Positions 24,842-33,719 of a stretch of 64,000 nucleotides of DNA are shown piece after piece. Source of the stretch: Chitinophaga niastensis (GTDB lineage Bacteria; Bacteroidota; Bacteroidia; Chitinophagales; Chitinophagaceae); NCBI RefSeq assembly GCF_003014755.1, contig NZ_PYAW01000002.1, positions 930,001-994,000 of the forward strand. The letters run 5' to 3'. A program made the position numbers and the translations under genes. The first letter of the stretch is position 1, and each line of letters begins with the position of its first letter. The notes beneath the pieces were generated by a model. That model had not been told where the DNA came from, ran no database searches, and saw only the letters and a program-made list of their open reading frames with translations.

Positions 24842-25160
24842 AGATTTCGTAATCCTTTTGCAGTTTAATTTCTTTGGTATCGCCATGCTCATTTTCCCCT
24901 GTTTCGGTACCAATGCCAAGTGCCGGCACGGTATCGCGATGTACCACTGTTTTATACAGGTTGTAGTTAGCCCAGATCTTGTGTGTGGTGATCAGTACAT
25001 CGTGTGTACTATCGAGGTGATTAGTGGTGATCATGGTTTCCACTGATCCTGCTTTGTTGATAGTAGTGGTAATGTCTTCATTGTCATTTTTATCATTGCA
25101 GCTTCCCAGTAGCAGGAAACTTGCAGCGATGCTACTAATCAAGAAAAATTGCCTGTTCAT
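24825..25160 (-). CDS. Small hypothetical lipoprotein
   Basis: A lipoprotein of 111 aa with lipobox LLLGSC (Cys21) followed by Asn-Asp-Lys-Asn-Asp-Asn-Glu-Asp, an acidic run of the kind that can send Bacteroidota lipoproteins to the surface. The body contains VETMITTNHLDSTHDVLITTHKIW and KEIKLQKDYEIYVTVQ and looks like a small beta domain. No family recognised. It is the first gene of the YgiB/YgiC-like operon and overlaps the next gene by 17 bp. Its promoter must lie in the 313-bp gap to the divergent sigma-factor gene. Confidence 0.75.
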   Translation of the reverse strand: MNRQFFLISSIAASFLLLGSCNDKNDNEDITTTINKAGSVETMITTNHLDSTHDVLITTHKIWANYNLYKTVVHRDTVPALGIGTETGENEHGDTKEIKLQKDYEIYVTVQ

Positions 25161-25473
25161 TTACGAATATTGGTTAGGTTCGAGATATAACAACATTATA
25201 CAAAATTGGCCGGTATTCATTTGTTTGGGTGAAACTATCATGCGTCCCCTGGCAGTCATAAAAGTATTCATTTTTTTGATATCCTATATAGCTATTATGT
25301 CTGAATAAGATGCGGATATCTTATTTTGTTATATCCCTGGTTTAAAAGGACATTACCGGCTGGCAACAGTAATCATGAAAATTATAGATAGCTTTATATA
25401 CCTTTGGAAACAACGATAGGTTTGCTATACTTATTTCAGATTTGGATTCGTTTTATATTGTATATCGTAACAG
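25161..25473. other. Divergent intergenic region, regulatory
   Basis: These 313 bp separate the minus-strand lipoprotein operon from the plus-strand ECF sigma gene. No open frame, RNA gene or strong hairpin is visible. It is AT-rich, with two TAnnTTTG matches on the plus strand at its right end, so it most likely carries the two promoters only. Confidence 0.6.
25399..25424 (+). promoter_or_regulatory. Two putative -7 elements upstream of ECF sigma 1
   Basis: TACCTTTG at 25399-25406 and TAGGTTTG at 25417-25424 both match TAnnTTTG and lie about 50-75 bp before the ATG at 25474. No TTG was found at the -33 spacing for either. Confidence 0.35.
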
Positions 25474-26037
25474 ATGATGACTGATTACTCCAACCTTAGT
25501 GACGCTGACTTAGTACAAATGATAAATGCAGATGATCATCACGCGTTTACAGCCATCTATTACCGCTACTGGAAACGTTTGTATGTATTGGCGTATGACC
25601 GGTTACGCTCGCGGCAAATGGCGGAAGATGTGGTGCAGGATGTGCTGACTGGTTTGTGGCAGCGCAGGGGGCAAACTGTTATCAGGTCTTTACCTGCCTA
25701 TCTGGCTACGGCCAATCGTTATGCAGTGTTTACCCAACTTTCCAAAATGATTCCGGTTACCACAGTAGAAGCATTGCCGGAAGCGGTGCAGGCAGTAGCA
25801 GATGATACTGCCCAGTTGCATTTTCTGCAGCAGTCTATGCAGGAACAGCTGCAGCAGTTACCAGAGAAATGCCGGCTGGTATTTGATTATAGCCGTAATA
25901 TGGGCATGTCTAATAAAGAGATTGCCACGGAATTACGGATTTCCGAAAAAGCGGTGGAAAAACATATTACCAAGGCCTTGCAGCGTTTGCGTGTACAATT
26001 CCGGAACTATTTTCATATTTTATCTGCCCTTTTCTGA
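25474..26037 (+). CDS. ECF RNA polymerase sigma factor (locus 1)
   Basis: This is an extracytoplasmic-function sigma factor of 187 aa. Region 2 is at about 20-85 (HHAFTAIYYRYWKRLYVLAYDRL ... AEDVVQDVLTGLWQRRG) and region 4 at about 125-178 (LPEKCRLVFDYSRNMGMSNKEIATELRISEKAVEKHITKALQRL). The C-terminal tail HILSALF is hydrophobic. The FecR gene follows after 93 bp and then SusC with an STN domain, so this is the classic surface-signalling triad: ligand on SusC, through the STN domain to FecR, then release of this sigma to transcribe the SusC/SusD genes. The first of two adjacent ATG codons was taken as start. Confidence 0.95.
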   Translation: MMTDYSNLSDADLVQMINADDHHAFTAIYYRYWKRLYVLAYDRLRSRQMAEDVVQDVLTGLWQRRGQTVIRSLPAYLATANRYAVFTQLSKMIPVTTVEALPEAVQAVADDTAQLHFLQQSMQEQLQQLPEKCRLVFDYSRNMGMSNKEIATELRISEKAVEKHITKALQRLRVQFRNYFHILSALF

Positions 26038-26130
26038 CCCATCACTTCCCTGCCAGAAAATTTTTTTTCTTCAGAGGTAGGGTACCCGTCTTAATTTCAG
26101 ACTCTACTATACAGGGAATATAAATCACTC

Positions 26131-27291
26131 ATGCGGATGGAAATCAAAGAATTGGCCGTTTTATCAAAAAAATATCTTGCCGGCGAAGCCAGTGAAGCAG
26201 AAATTGCCCGTTTGCTGCATTGGTATAATGCTTATGATGAGCAAGCGTTAACAGCGCATATAGCCGCGGCTGATGATGAAACAGAAGCCATATTGGAGCA
26301 GCGTATGCTGCAGCGCCTGCATGCTGTTACTTCGCCTGTTCGCGTTCGTAAAATGTATTCCCTGCAACACAGTAAATGGTGGGCAGCAGCAGCCGTGCTG
26401 GCGCTGCTGGCAGTTGGCAGCATTTATTTCTGGCAACAGGAAAACAATAACACAATCGTTAAAAACCTTTCGCTTCATATAAAACCGGGCAGGGATCAGG
26501 CCATACTTACCCTGGCAGATGGGAGAGAGGTGAACCTGGATAGTACGGCCAATGGTTTACTTTCTTTACAGGGGAGTACAAAGGTAAATAAAACAGCAGC
26601 AGGACAAATTGTATATGATCACAACAGCGCAGGGGAGCCGGGTACAGCCATTTCCTACAATACATTGCGTACACCACGTGGAGGCCAGTTTAAAGTAACG
26701 CTGCCGGATGGTACACAGGTATGGTTAAATGCGGCATCTTCCATTACCTATCCTACTTTATTTACAGGATCAGAAAGAGCAGTGACCATTACCGGAGAGG
26801 CTTATTTTGAAGTAGCACAAAGTGCAAAACAACCCTTTTATGTAAAACTGAAGGATATGGAAGTGATGGTGCTGGGCACACATTTTAATATCAATGCCTA
26901 TACTGATGAAAGTACTATTAATACCACCTTATTGGAAGGAGCGGTGTTGGTAAAAGCGGGAAGCAAAGCGCAGCACATTACACCGGGCCAGCAAACGAGG
27001 GTGAAGCGGGGAAGTGAAGACATTGCATTGTTGAAGCAGGTGGATGTAACACAGGCTGTTGCCTGGAAAAATGGTGTTTTTGCTTTTGATAATGCTGATA
27101 TACCTACTGTAATGCGGCAATTAGCAAGGTGGTATAATATAGAAGTAAAATATACAGATAAAGTACCTCCCGAAACTTTTAATGGAGAAATCGGAAGAAG
27201 TTTGAATGAAGAAGAACTACTGAAAGTATTAACAAAAGCTGGAATACACTTTAAAATTGAAGAAGGAAAACGTATTGTCATTTTGCCGTGA
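26131..27291 (+). CDS. FecR-family anti-sigma factor (locus 1)
   Basis: This is an inner-membrane anti-sigma regulator of 386 aa. The cytosolic N-terminus (1-80) contains a zf-/DUF4880-like helical region (LAGEASEAEIARLLHWYNAYDEQ); a single transmembrane helix is at about 83-101; the FecR domain follows (about 180-280: TPRGGQFKVTLPDGTQVWLNAASSITYP, ERAVTITGEAYFEVAQ), then a DUF4974 domain at the end (IPTVMRQLARWYNIEVKYTD). The start could also be the ATG at 26137. It is transcribed after its sigma factor, and the SusC gene follows after a 278-bp gap holding two hairpins. Confidence 0.95.
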   Translation: MRMEIKELAVLSKKYLAGEASEAEIARLLHWYNAYDEQALTAHIAAADDETEAILEQRMLQRLHAVTSPVRVRKMYSLQHSKWWAAAAVLALLAVGSIYFWQQENNNTIVKNLSLHIKPGRDQAILTLADGREVNLDSTANGLLSLQGSTKVNKTAAGQIVYDHNSAGEPGTAISYNTLRTPRGGQFKVTLPDGTQVWLNAASSITYPTLFTGSERAVTITGEAYFEVAQSAKQPFYVKLKDMEVMVLGTHFNINAYTDESTINTTLLEGAVLVKAGSKAQHITPGQQTRVKRGSEDIALLKQVDVTQAVAWKNGVFAFDNADIPTVMRQLARWYNIEVKYTDKVPPETFNGEIGRSLNEEELLKVLTKAGIHFKIEEGKRIVILP

Positions 27292-27443
27292 TTTAAAACC
27301 GATTATCAACCATTGCTGATATAGTAGTCAGCACTATTGTGCCGGGAACCACCAACACCTGCACAGATAGCATTCCATCCATGCCTGTAATGAATTTTTT
27401 TTGAGGTCCACCGGGCACGGGCATCTCATTTTTATCCATAAAA

Positions 27444-27481
27444 AAAACCTGGTGGTAAGATTGGCGTCTACACCAGGTTTT
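27444..27481. terminator. Hairpin between FecR 1 and SusC 1
   Basis: Arms AAAACCTGGTG (27444-27454) and CACCAGGTTTT (27471-27481) pair perfectly with a 16-nt loop. It lies 150 bp after the FecR stop and about 90 bp before the SusC start, so it probably ends FecR transcripts and separates weakly expressed regulators from the abundant SusC. Confidence 0.7.
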
Positions 27482-27513
27482 GATTAAAGGTTAACCCATT
27501 TAGGTAAGCTTTT

Positions 27514-27533
27514 TTCCGCTTTGATAAGCGGAA
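27514..27533. promoter_or_regulatory. Second hairpin in the SusC 1 leader
   Basis: TTCCGCTT (27514-27521) and AAGCGGAA (27526-27533) pair with a TGAT loop and a run of T residues upstream. It lies 36 bp before the SusC start, inside any leader that reads from the hairpin region, and has a counterpart in locus 2 at 36825-36845. Confidence 0.5.
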
Positions 27534-27569
27534 GAAAAACAAATAGTCAACCAAAAACCAATCTAAGGT

Positions 27570-30500
27570 ATGAAAATTAATGTTGTTCGCAGCCCGCTTA
27601 GGCTTGCTATGCCATTACCAGGGGCTTTCATTACCAGGACATCCTATCAACCAGGGATTCTTTGTACAACCAAAATCAGGAGAGTGATGAAACTGACCGC
27701 AATTTTACTGACCATTTTTGCTTTACAGGTGAGCGCCAGGGGATTTTCCCAAACAGTGAGTGTTACCTGTAAAGACATGCCGCTGCCGGAAGTATTTACC
27801 GTTATCAAGCAGCAAACCGGTTTCCTGTTTTTTTACCGGAGTAAAGATTTATCGGACATCAGTCCTGTTTCCATTCAGATACGGGAAGTGCCTTTAAAAG
27901 TGGCGCTGGAGAAGCTGTTACAGGACCGGCCATTAACTTTCGATATTCAGGGGAACACTATTGTAATATCCCGTAAAATAGCCACTCCTGCAGAGCTTAT
28001 GCTGTCGCCTGGTATTCCGGTGCCAGCAGATATAACCGGACATGTAGCGGATGAAAAGGGCAATCCGCTGCCGGGCGTTTCTGTGCATGTAAAAGGAAGT
28101 ACGGCAGCAGCCATTACAGATAAGGATGGCCGGTTTATCCTTAAAAATGCAGATAGCCGCGCGGTGCTCCTCATCACCAGTGTGGGCTTTGAATCGCAAA
28201 CGATTCTGCTGGATGGTAAAGTGAAAATTGAGGTAGTATTAAAAACGAAAGTAGATGAGCTGGAACAATATGTGGTAGTAGGTTATGGTAGTACCAAAAG
28301 AAAAGACCTCACCGGCTCCGTTGCTTCTGTGAATGTAGAAGAAGTAAAGAATGTTCCCTTTGCCAGCATTGACCAGGCGCTGGCCGGCAAGGCAGCCGGT
28401 GTGCAGGTAGTTCAGGCTGATGGCTCTCCGGGTGGAGTAGCTAAGATCCGTATTCGTGGCGGCACCTCCTTATTGGGCGGCAATGATCCGTTATACATTG
28501 TAGATGGTGTACAGATCACTATACAAAACAGGTACATTCAAAACCAGGCGGAAGCAGTAAATCCGGTAGAGCGTTTTGGTGGCGATGATCCTAACTCCTC
28601 TGTGGGTGGTTCCTTTGCAAGAGGACTGAATAGCCTGGCAGGATTGAATATCAGCGATATTGAAACGATCGATATCCTGAAAGATGCTTCTGCTACCGCT
28701 ATATATGGTTCCAAAGCGGCTAACGGTGTGGTGATCATCACTACCAAAAAAGGAAAGCTGAACCAGAAGCCGGTGCTGGAAGCAAACTATTACACAGGCA
28801 TGAGTACGCCCATCAAAGAAAAACTGCTGCATGCAGATCAGTACCTTACCCTGTTAAAAGAGGCAGCAAAAAATTTGAATGATGCCAGGGCAGCTGCGGG
28901 TAAAGCACCAGATGCGAAAGCCACCAACATTTTGACGAAACCGGATTTTCTGGGTACTGCCAATACAGACTGGCTTGGCCTGGTGTTACGTAACGGCATG
29001 TCCCATAATGCAGATATTTCTGTACGTGGCGGTGGAGCCGGTTCCCGTTATTATACCTCTCTCGCCTATACGAAACAGGATGGCGTATTAAGGGGTACCG
29101 ATTTTTCCCGTATCTCCGGAAAGACTAGCCTGGATAATGAAATTACACATCGCTTCCGCGTAATTACAAATCTTGATTACGGGTTTACCAAAAACAATAT
29201 AACCAACGGCATTTATGCACAGGGATTGTATGCGCCGCCTACATTGCCGGCGTATAATCCGGATGGCAGCGTTCATCAATTTCTGGGATCACAGATAGGC
29301 GGGGATGACTACCAGGGCTTCCAGAATCCCATGGCGCTGCTGAGTGGTATCAATGAAGGTAAAACAGCTTCACTCATAGGATCGTTGTCGGGTGAATATG
29401 ATATCCTGAAAGATCTGAAATTCAGGAGTACGGCTTCTGTTAACTATAATAATTATCATCAGCTGAACTATGTGCCGAGTACAGCGGTGATTGCTTCTCC
29501 TTATGGTGTTGGCACCTCCAATGGCGGAACAGCTACCCAGGCGCAATCAGAGGATATCAATGTTTTTTATGAAAACACACTTACCTGGGATAAACAGTTC
29601 AGTGAAAATCACCGGGTGAACGTAGTGGCCGGAACTTCCTGGCAGAAGTACCGTTTTAATTCTTTCTCTGCCAGCGGACAAGGATTTCCGGATGATAAAT
29701 ATCTTAATAATATTTCCTCTGCTGCTGTTACGCTTCCGGCAACGGGCGTTTCCGGGCAGAACTCTTTGCTGAGTTTTTATATGCGCGCTAACTATGCCCT
29801 GAAAGAAAAATACCTGTTCACTTTTACCGGTCGCTCTGATGCATCTTCCAAATTTCCGGCTAATAACAGGGTCGGTTATTTTCCTTCCGGTGGTATTGCC
29901 TGGCGTATCTCTGAAGAACCATTTATGAAAAAAGCAAAATGGGTAAATGAACTAAAATTAAGAGCCAGTGCAGGTTATACCGGTACGCAAAATTTTGGGG
30001 ATAACCTTTTTTATACACTGTATACACCCGGATCATATGGAGGTACCAATGCATTGGTGCCTACGCAGTTAGGCAATGATAAAATCAAGTGGGAGTCTAC
30101 ATTACAAAAAGACCTGGGGCTTGATTTCGCACTCTTCGGATCACACCTGCGCGGTGTAATCGGGTATTACGAAAAAAACACCACGGGACTGTTACTGACG
30201 GCTACTCTTGCACCCAGTTCTTCTTACAGCAGCGTAATTTCCAATATTGCTACCATCAATAATAAAGGTCTGGAGCTGGATCTGCGTGCCGATTTTATCA
30301 ATCATAAAAATTTCCAGTGGTCAGGTGCATTGAATATTTCCGGCAACCGGGCCATTGTTCAGGATATTAATTATGATTTTACCAATCCTGCTGATGATGC
30401 AGCAACAGCGCAATATAATCTGGGCAACAGTATTGTAAGAAAAGGACAACCGCTGGGATTATTGTATGGACGGCAGTTTACAGGCATCATCCGCACCGAA

Positions 30501-31130
30501 AAGGAACTGGCAGATTATAAAAAGGCCTTTGTGTATGCTAAATATTTTGCGCCCTACCTGGGTATCGGTGATCCTATGTATAAACTGGACAGCACCGGAT
30601 ATTTTGCAAATGATGTGATTGGACATGCACAGCCTAAATTTTACGGTGGATTCACCAATACGTTCACGTTTAAGAATTTCAGCCTGATTACTTTGATGAC
30701 CTTCTCTTACGGCGGACAAATATTTTACCTCGCAGATGGACAAAATAAATTTATCAGCGGATATACAAATAAAGGGGTAAGGATTTTAGACAGATGGACA
30801 CCGGAAAATTCCACATCAGAAAGACCCAGACTGATATTGGGTCAAAACGGTACTGCTTATTCTGCCAGCAATGATGTATATGATGGCTCTTACCTAAAAT
30901 TAAAATCCATCACACTTACTTATCAGTTACCAGCTAGGGTAGCCACCAGGATGCATATCAAAGATGCTTCCCTATACGTATCGGCCACTAACCTGTTTAC
31001 CATTACCAGGTATCCGGGACCTGATCCTGAAGTAAGTAACAACCCGTATAGCCTGATCAATAGCAGTAATGATGTGAGCACTTTTCCTACTGTGAAGCAA
31101 TATAGTGTAGGTCTGCGTTTCGGATTTTAA
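27570..31130 (+). CDS. SusC/RagA-family TonB-dependent transporter with STN domain (locus 1)
   Basis: This is an outer-membrane nutrient transporter of 1186 aa. A 39-residue basic extension precedes the hydrophobic signal (MKLTAILLTIFALQVSARGFS at about 40-60); such extensions are usual in this group, so the start was kept. Domains: STN (about 62-130, for FecR signalling), CarboxypepD_reg-like (about 153-240, with VADEKGNPLPGVSVHVKGS), the SusC signature region YVVVGYGSTKRKDLTGSV, the plug (about 250-390, ALAGKAAGVQVVQADGSPG, PLYIVDGVQI, ATAIYGSKAANGVVIITTKKG) and the barrel, ending in YSVGLRFGF. It is followed by its SusD partner and two TlpA-like thioredoxins. No glycosidase is present, so the substrate is open. 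Confidence 0.96.
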   Translation: MKINVVRSPLRLAMPLPGAFITRTSYQPGILCTTKIRRVMKLTAILLTIFALQVSARGFSQTVSVTCKDMPLPEVFTVIKQQTGFLFFYRSKDLSDISPVSIQIREVPLKVALEKLLQDRPLTFDIQGNTIVISRKIATPAELMLSPGIPVPADITGHVADEKGNPLPGVSVHVKGSTAAAITDKDGRFILKNADSRAVLLITSVGFESQTILLDGKVKIEVVLKTKVDELEQYVVVGYGSTKRKDLTGSVASVNVEEVKNVPFASIDQALAGKAAGVQVVQADGSPGGVAKIRIRGGTSLLGGNDPLYIVDGVQITIQNRYIQNQAEAVNPVERFGGDDPNSSVGGSFARGLNSLAGLNISDIETIDILKDASATAIYGSKAANGVVIITTKKGKLNQKPVLEANYYTGMSTPIKEKLLHADQYLTLLKEAAKNLNDARAAAGKAPDAKATNILTKPDFLGTANTDWLGLVLRNGMSHNADISVRGGGAGSRYYTSLAYTKQDGVLRGTDFSRISGKTSLDNEITHRFRVITNLDYGFTKNNITNGIYAQGLYAPPTLPAYNPDGSVHQFLGSQIGGDDYQGFQNPMALLSGINEGKTASLIGSLSGEYDILKDLKFRSTASVNYNNYHQLNYVPSTAVIASPYGVGTSNGGTATQAQSEDINVFYENTLTWDKQFSENHRVNVVAGTSWQKYRFNSFSASGQGFPDDKYLNNISSAAVTLPATGVSGQNSLLSFYMRANYALKEKYLFTFTGRSDASSKFPANNRVGYFPSGGIAWRISEEPFMKKAKWVNELKLRASAGYTGTQNFGDNLFYTLYTPGSYGGTNALVPTQLGNDKIKWESTLQKDLGLDFALFGSHLRGVIGYYEKNTTGLLLTATLAPSSSYSSVISNIATINNKGLELDLRADFINHKNFQWSGALNISGNRAIVQDINYDFTNPADDAATAQYNLGNSIVRKGQPLGLLYGRQFTGIIRTEKELADYKKAFVYAKYFAPYLGIGDPMYKLDSTGYFANDVIGHAQPKFYGGFTNTFTFKNFSLITLMTFSYGGQIFYLADGQNKFISGYTNKGVRILDRWTPENSTSERPRLILGQNGTAYSASNDVYDGSYLKLKSITLTYQLPARVATRMHIKDASLYVSATNLFTITRYPGPDPEVSNNPYSLINSSNDVSTFPTVKQYSVGLRFGF

Positions 31131-31148
31131 ACAGCAAAAGAAATTATT

Positions 31149-32573
31149 ATGAAAAGGATCATATATATAGTTATCAGCGCATTGTTATTAACAGGCGCTT
31201 CCTGCAAAAAGGATCTTGGCAAACTGCCGGAGAATGCAAAAGTAGATGGTAATACTATCCTGGATCAGCGTACAGCTGAGATTGCGCTAAATGGTGTTTA
31301 TTATCGTTTTGCCAATGTAAGCACCAACAACAATAATACTACCAGCTGGTTTGAGCATGAAGTAGTACCCGGTATGTTTGCCGGTTATCTCGGATATGGC
31401 TACGGCCCTGATCCTGCAGAAGATAATGACTATGCCAATTCCGGTTACAGTGATATTTACTGGAGTTCTTCCTATGCGCTTATCAATGCTGCCAATGGCA
31501 TCATTAAAGGTGTAACAGCATTGGAGGACAAACAATTTACCGGCAACCGTAAAAAAGAAATATTGAGCGAAGCACGCTTTATGCGGGCATATGCACATTT
31601 TAAATTATTAAGTTATTATGGAGAATGGTATGATCTCAGCAGCCCGCATGGCGCTTTATTACGCAACGAGTTTGTAACATTGGCAAATATTGCAAAGAAA
31701 CGCAGTACAGTAAATGAGAGCTATGCATTTATCCTGCAAGACCTGGATGATGCTATTGCCAATGCAGCTGCAGACCGTCCTGATTATTATGCAACGAGGT
31801 GGACAGCGATGGCTTTAAAGATGCGGGTGATGATGAGTCATGGGCAACCTGCTGATTATACAACCGCTATTAATCTTGCTGATAGTATTATACTGAATAG
31901 CCATTATGCACTGGAACCTAAAGCACAGGATATTTTTTATACAAAAGGGCTGGGCAGCAAAGAAGTAATACTGGGCATTCAACCGCAGCAGAACCAGGAA
32001 ACTTACTACTATAACCTCAGCAGTCAGTACTGGCCGGGTGCCTCTGCTTTGTATGTAGCCAAACAGGCCTTGAAAGATTTGCTGAAGAATGATCCCCGTG
32101 AAAGCTGGTTGACAGGAAGTGCCAATCCAAGTACAGACGGCACTTATTATTTCCTTAAATACATTGCTGAAGGCACCAAGGCAACGCCGCTTTCTGAAAC
32201 TGCTTATGCCTTCCGCTTAACGGAAGTATACCTGTTGAAAGCAGAAGCCATTGTACGTTCCGGTGGCAGCCTGGCGGCCGCCCGCGATATCCTGAAAAAT
32301 ATTATGGGGCATGCAGGCGTGGCAGATTTTACCGCAGTGGATAATGCCGTTAGCCAGGACCAACTATTGAAACAGATCTATTTTGAAATTGCAAAGAACC
32401 TGGTAGGAGAAGACGGACAGGAATGGATGGCTTTACTACGTTTGCCTTTTGCCACCGTACAGCAACTACGCCCGTCTATCACCGATAAGATCCGGTACAT
32501 ATTACCTATTCCACATGCAGAGTTTGTAAGTAATCCTGCGATCGGTGATCAGAATACCGGCTATCAGAAATGA
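31149..32573 (+). CDS. SusD/RagB-family surface lipoprotein (locus 1)
   Basis: This substrate-binding lipoprotein forms the lid on SusC; 474 aa. The lipobox is LLTGASC (Cys19) followed by Lys-Lys-Asp. TPR-like helices are visible: AEIALNGVYYRFANVS, EARFMRAYAHFKLLSYYGEW (the conserved RaxxY segment) and the C-terminal LVGEDGQEWMALLRL. The SusD-end motif YILPIPHAEF precedes NPAIGDQNTGYQK. It starts 18 bp after SusC. It is rather short and Tyr/Asn-rich around 50-90, so the ligand is not evident from sequence. Confidence 0.95.
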   Translation: MKRIIYIVISALLLTGASCKKDLGKLPENAKVDGNTILDQRTAEIALNGVYYRFANVSTNNNNTTSWFEHEVVPGMFAGYLGYGYGPDPAEDNDYANSGYSDIYWSSSYALINAANGIIKGVTALEDKQFTGNRKKEILSEARFMRAYAHFKLLSYYGEWYDLSSPHGALLRNEFVTLANIAKKRSTVNESYAFILQDLDDAIANAAADRPDYYATRWTAMALKMRVMMSHGQPADYTTAINLADSIILNSHYALEPKAQDIFYTKGLGSKEVILGIQPQQNQETYYYNLSSQYWPGASALYVAKQALKDLLKNDPRESWLTGSANPSTDGTYYFLKYIAEGTKATPLSETAYAFRLTEVYLLKAEAIVRSGGSLAAARDILKNIMGHAGVADFTAVDNAVSQDQLLKQIYFEIAKNLVGEDGQEWMALLRLPFATVQQLRPSITDKIRYILPIPHAEFVSNPAIGDQNTGYQK

Positions 32574-32609
32574 GTACACCTATTTTATTAAAACCATAAA
32601 ACTTCATTC

Positions 32610-33695
32610 ATGACGATCCACACAAAAACAATGATTGCAGCCCTGTTACTGACTGGTGGCTGTAAGCCGGCTAACAGCAACCAGGCTTCCATTACCGCAG
32701 ACCTTTCCGGACTGAAAGACTCCGTTGTTTATGTTTCCATACCCGTAGCCGATTCCGCTAAAACGGATACGGTGAAAGTAAAGGATGGCAAATTCACCTG
32801 GAGCGGACAAATAACGGAACCGCAAAAAATATTTATCGGTACCTCTGCCCGGTACATAGAACTGTTCATGGAGAATGCAGCTGTGCAGATCAAAGGCAAC
32901 ATCGATTCTGTTGACCAGTTAAAGATCACCGGCTCTGCTATTCAGGATGCTTATAAAATATTCGAAACATCCATTGCAGATATCACCGGCAAAGAAAATG
33001 TATTGTATAACAGGTATGACGAAGTAAAAGGGAATGATACCGCAAAAGCCGCTCTGGAAGGACAACTGGAAACGCTGCGTGCACAAAGGCATGAACGTAC
33101 CAAAGCATATATCCTGGCGCATCCGGAGAGCGCAATAAGTGTGAGTATGATTGCAGATATGGCTGTTATTGGTGAATATGCACCGCTGGACAGCCTTTAC
33201 CGGCAACTGACACCTGCTGCACAGCAAACCGCTACCGGTCAGCGTTTGGCAAACAGGTTAGCCATATTGAAGAAAAGTGCTATCGGTCAGCCAATGATTG
33301 ATTTTACGCAGGCGGATGTAAACGGTAAACCCGTGCGCTTATCCGACTACAAGGGAAAGTATGTGCTGCTGGACTTCTGGGCCAGTTGGTGCGGCCCTTG
33401 CCGCGCAGAAAATCCTAATGTACTGAAAGCCTACAACACATTTAAAGATAAAAACTTCACAGTAGTAGGCGTTTCCCTGGATGAGAAAGCCGATAAATGG
33501 AAAGAGGCCATTACACAGGATGGGATGCCCTGGATGCAGGTATCAGACCTCAAAGGCTTCCGTAATGAAGTGGCGCAGCAATACGGTATCCAGGCTATTC
33601 CCTGTTCTTTCCTGATGGACCCGCAAGGTATCATCATTGCAAAGGAATTAAGAGGAACAGCACTCCATACCAAACTGGCAGAAATACTGAAATAA
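32610..33695 (+). CDS. TlpA-like thioredoxin-fold lipoprotein (locus 1)
   Basis: This periplasm-facing disulfide reductase-like protein has 361 aa. The N-terminus has a lipobox-like LLLTGGC (Cys18). An N-terminal DUF4369-type beta domain (about 22-110, SGLKDSVVYVSIPVADSAK) precedes a helical linker and an AhpC/TlpA thioredoxin domain (about 225-361) with active site WCGPC, Cys261 and Cys264. The motif FLMDPQGIIIAKELRG near the end is the usual cis-Pro side. It follows SusD by 36 bp and precedes a second TlpA-like gene by 24 bp. Such proteins often accompany SusC/D systems that import thiol, metal or complex-bound ligands. Confidence 0.9.
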   Translation: MTIHTKTMIAALLLTGGCKPANSNQASITADLSGLKDSVVYVSIPVADSAKTDTVKVKDGKFTWSGQITEPQKIFIGTSARYIELFMENAAVQIKGNIDSVDQLKITGSAIQDAYKIFETSIADITGKENVLYNRYDEVKGNDTAKAALEGQLETLRAQRHERTKAYILAHPESAISVSMIADMAVIGEYAPLDSLYRQLTPAAQQTATGQRLANRLAILKKSAIGQPMIDFTQADVNGKPVRLSDYKGKYVLLDFWASWCGPCRAENPNVLKAYNTFKDKNFTVVGVSLDEKADKWKEAITQDGMPWMQVSDLKGFRNEVAQQYGIQAIPCSFLMDPQGIIIAKELRGTALHTKLAEILK

Positions 33696-33719
33696 TCATC
33701 ATTCATAAAAATTACAGCG

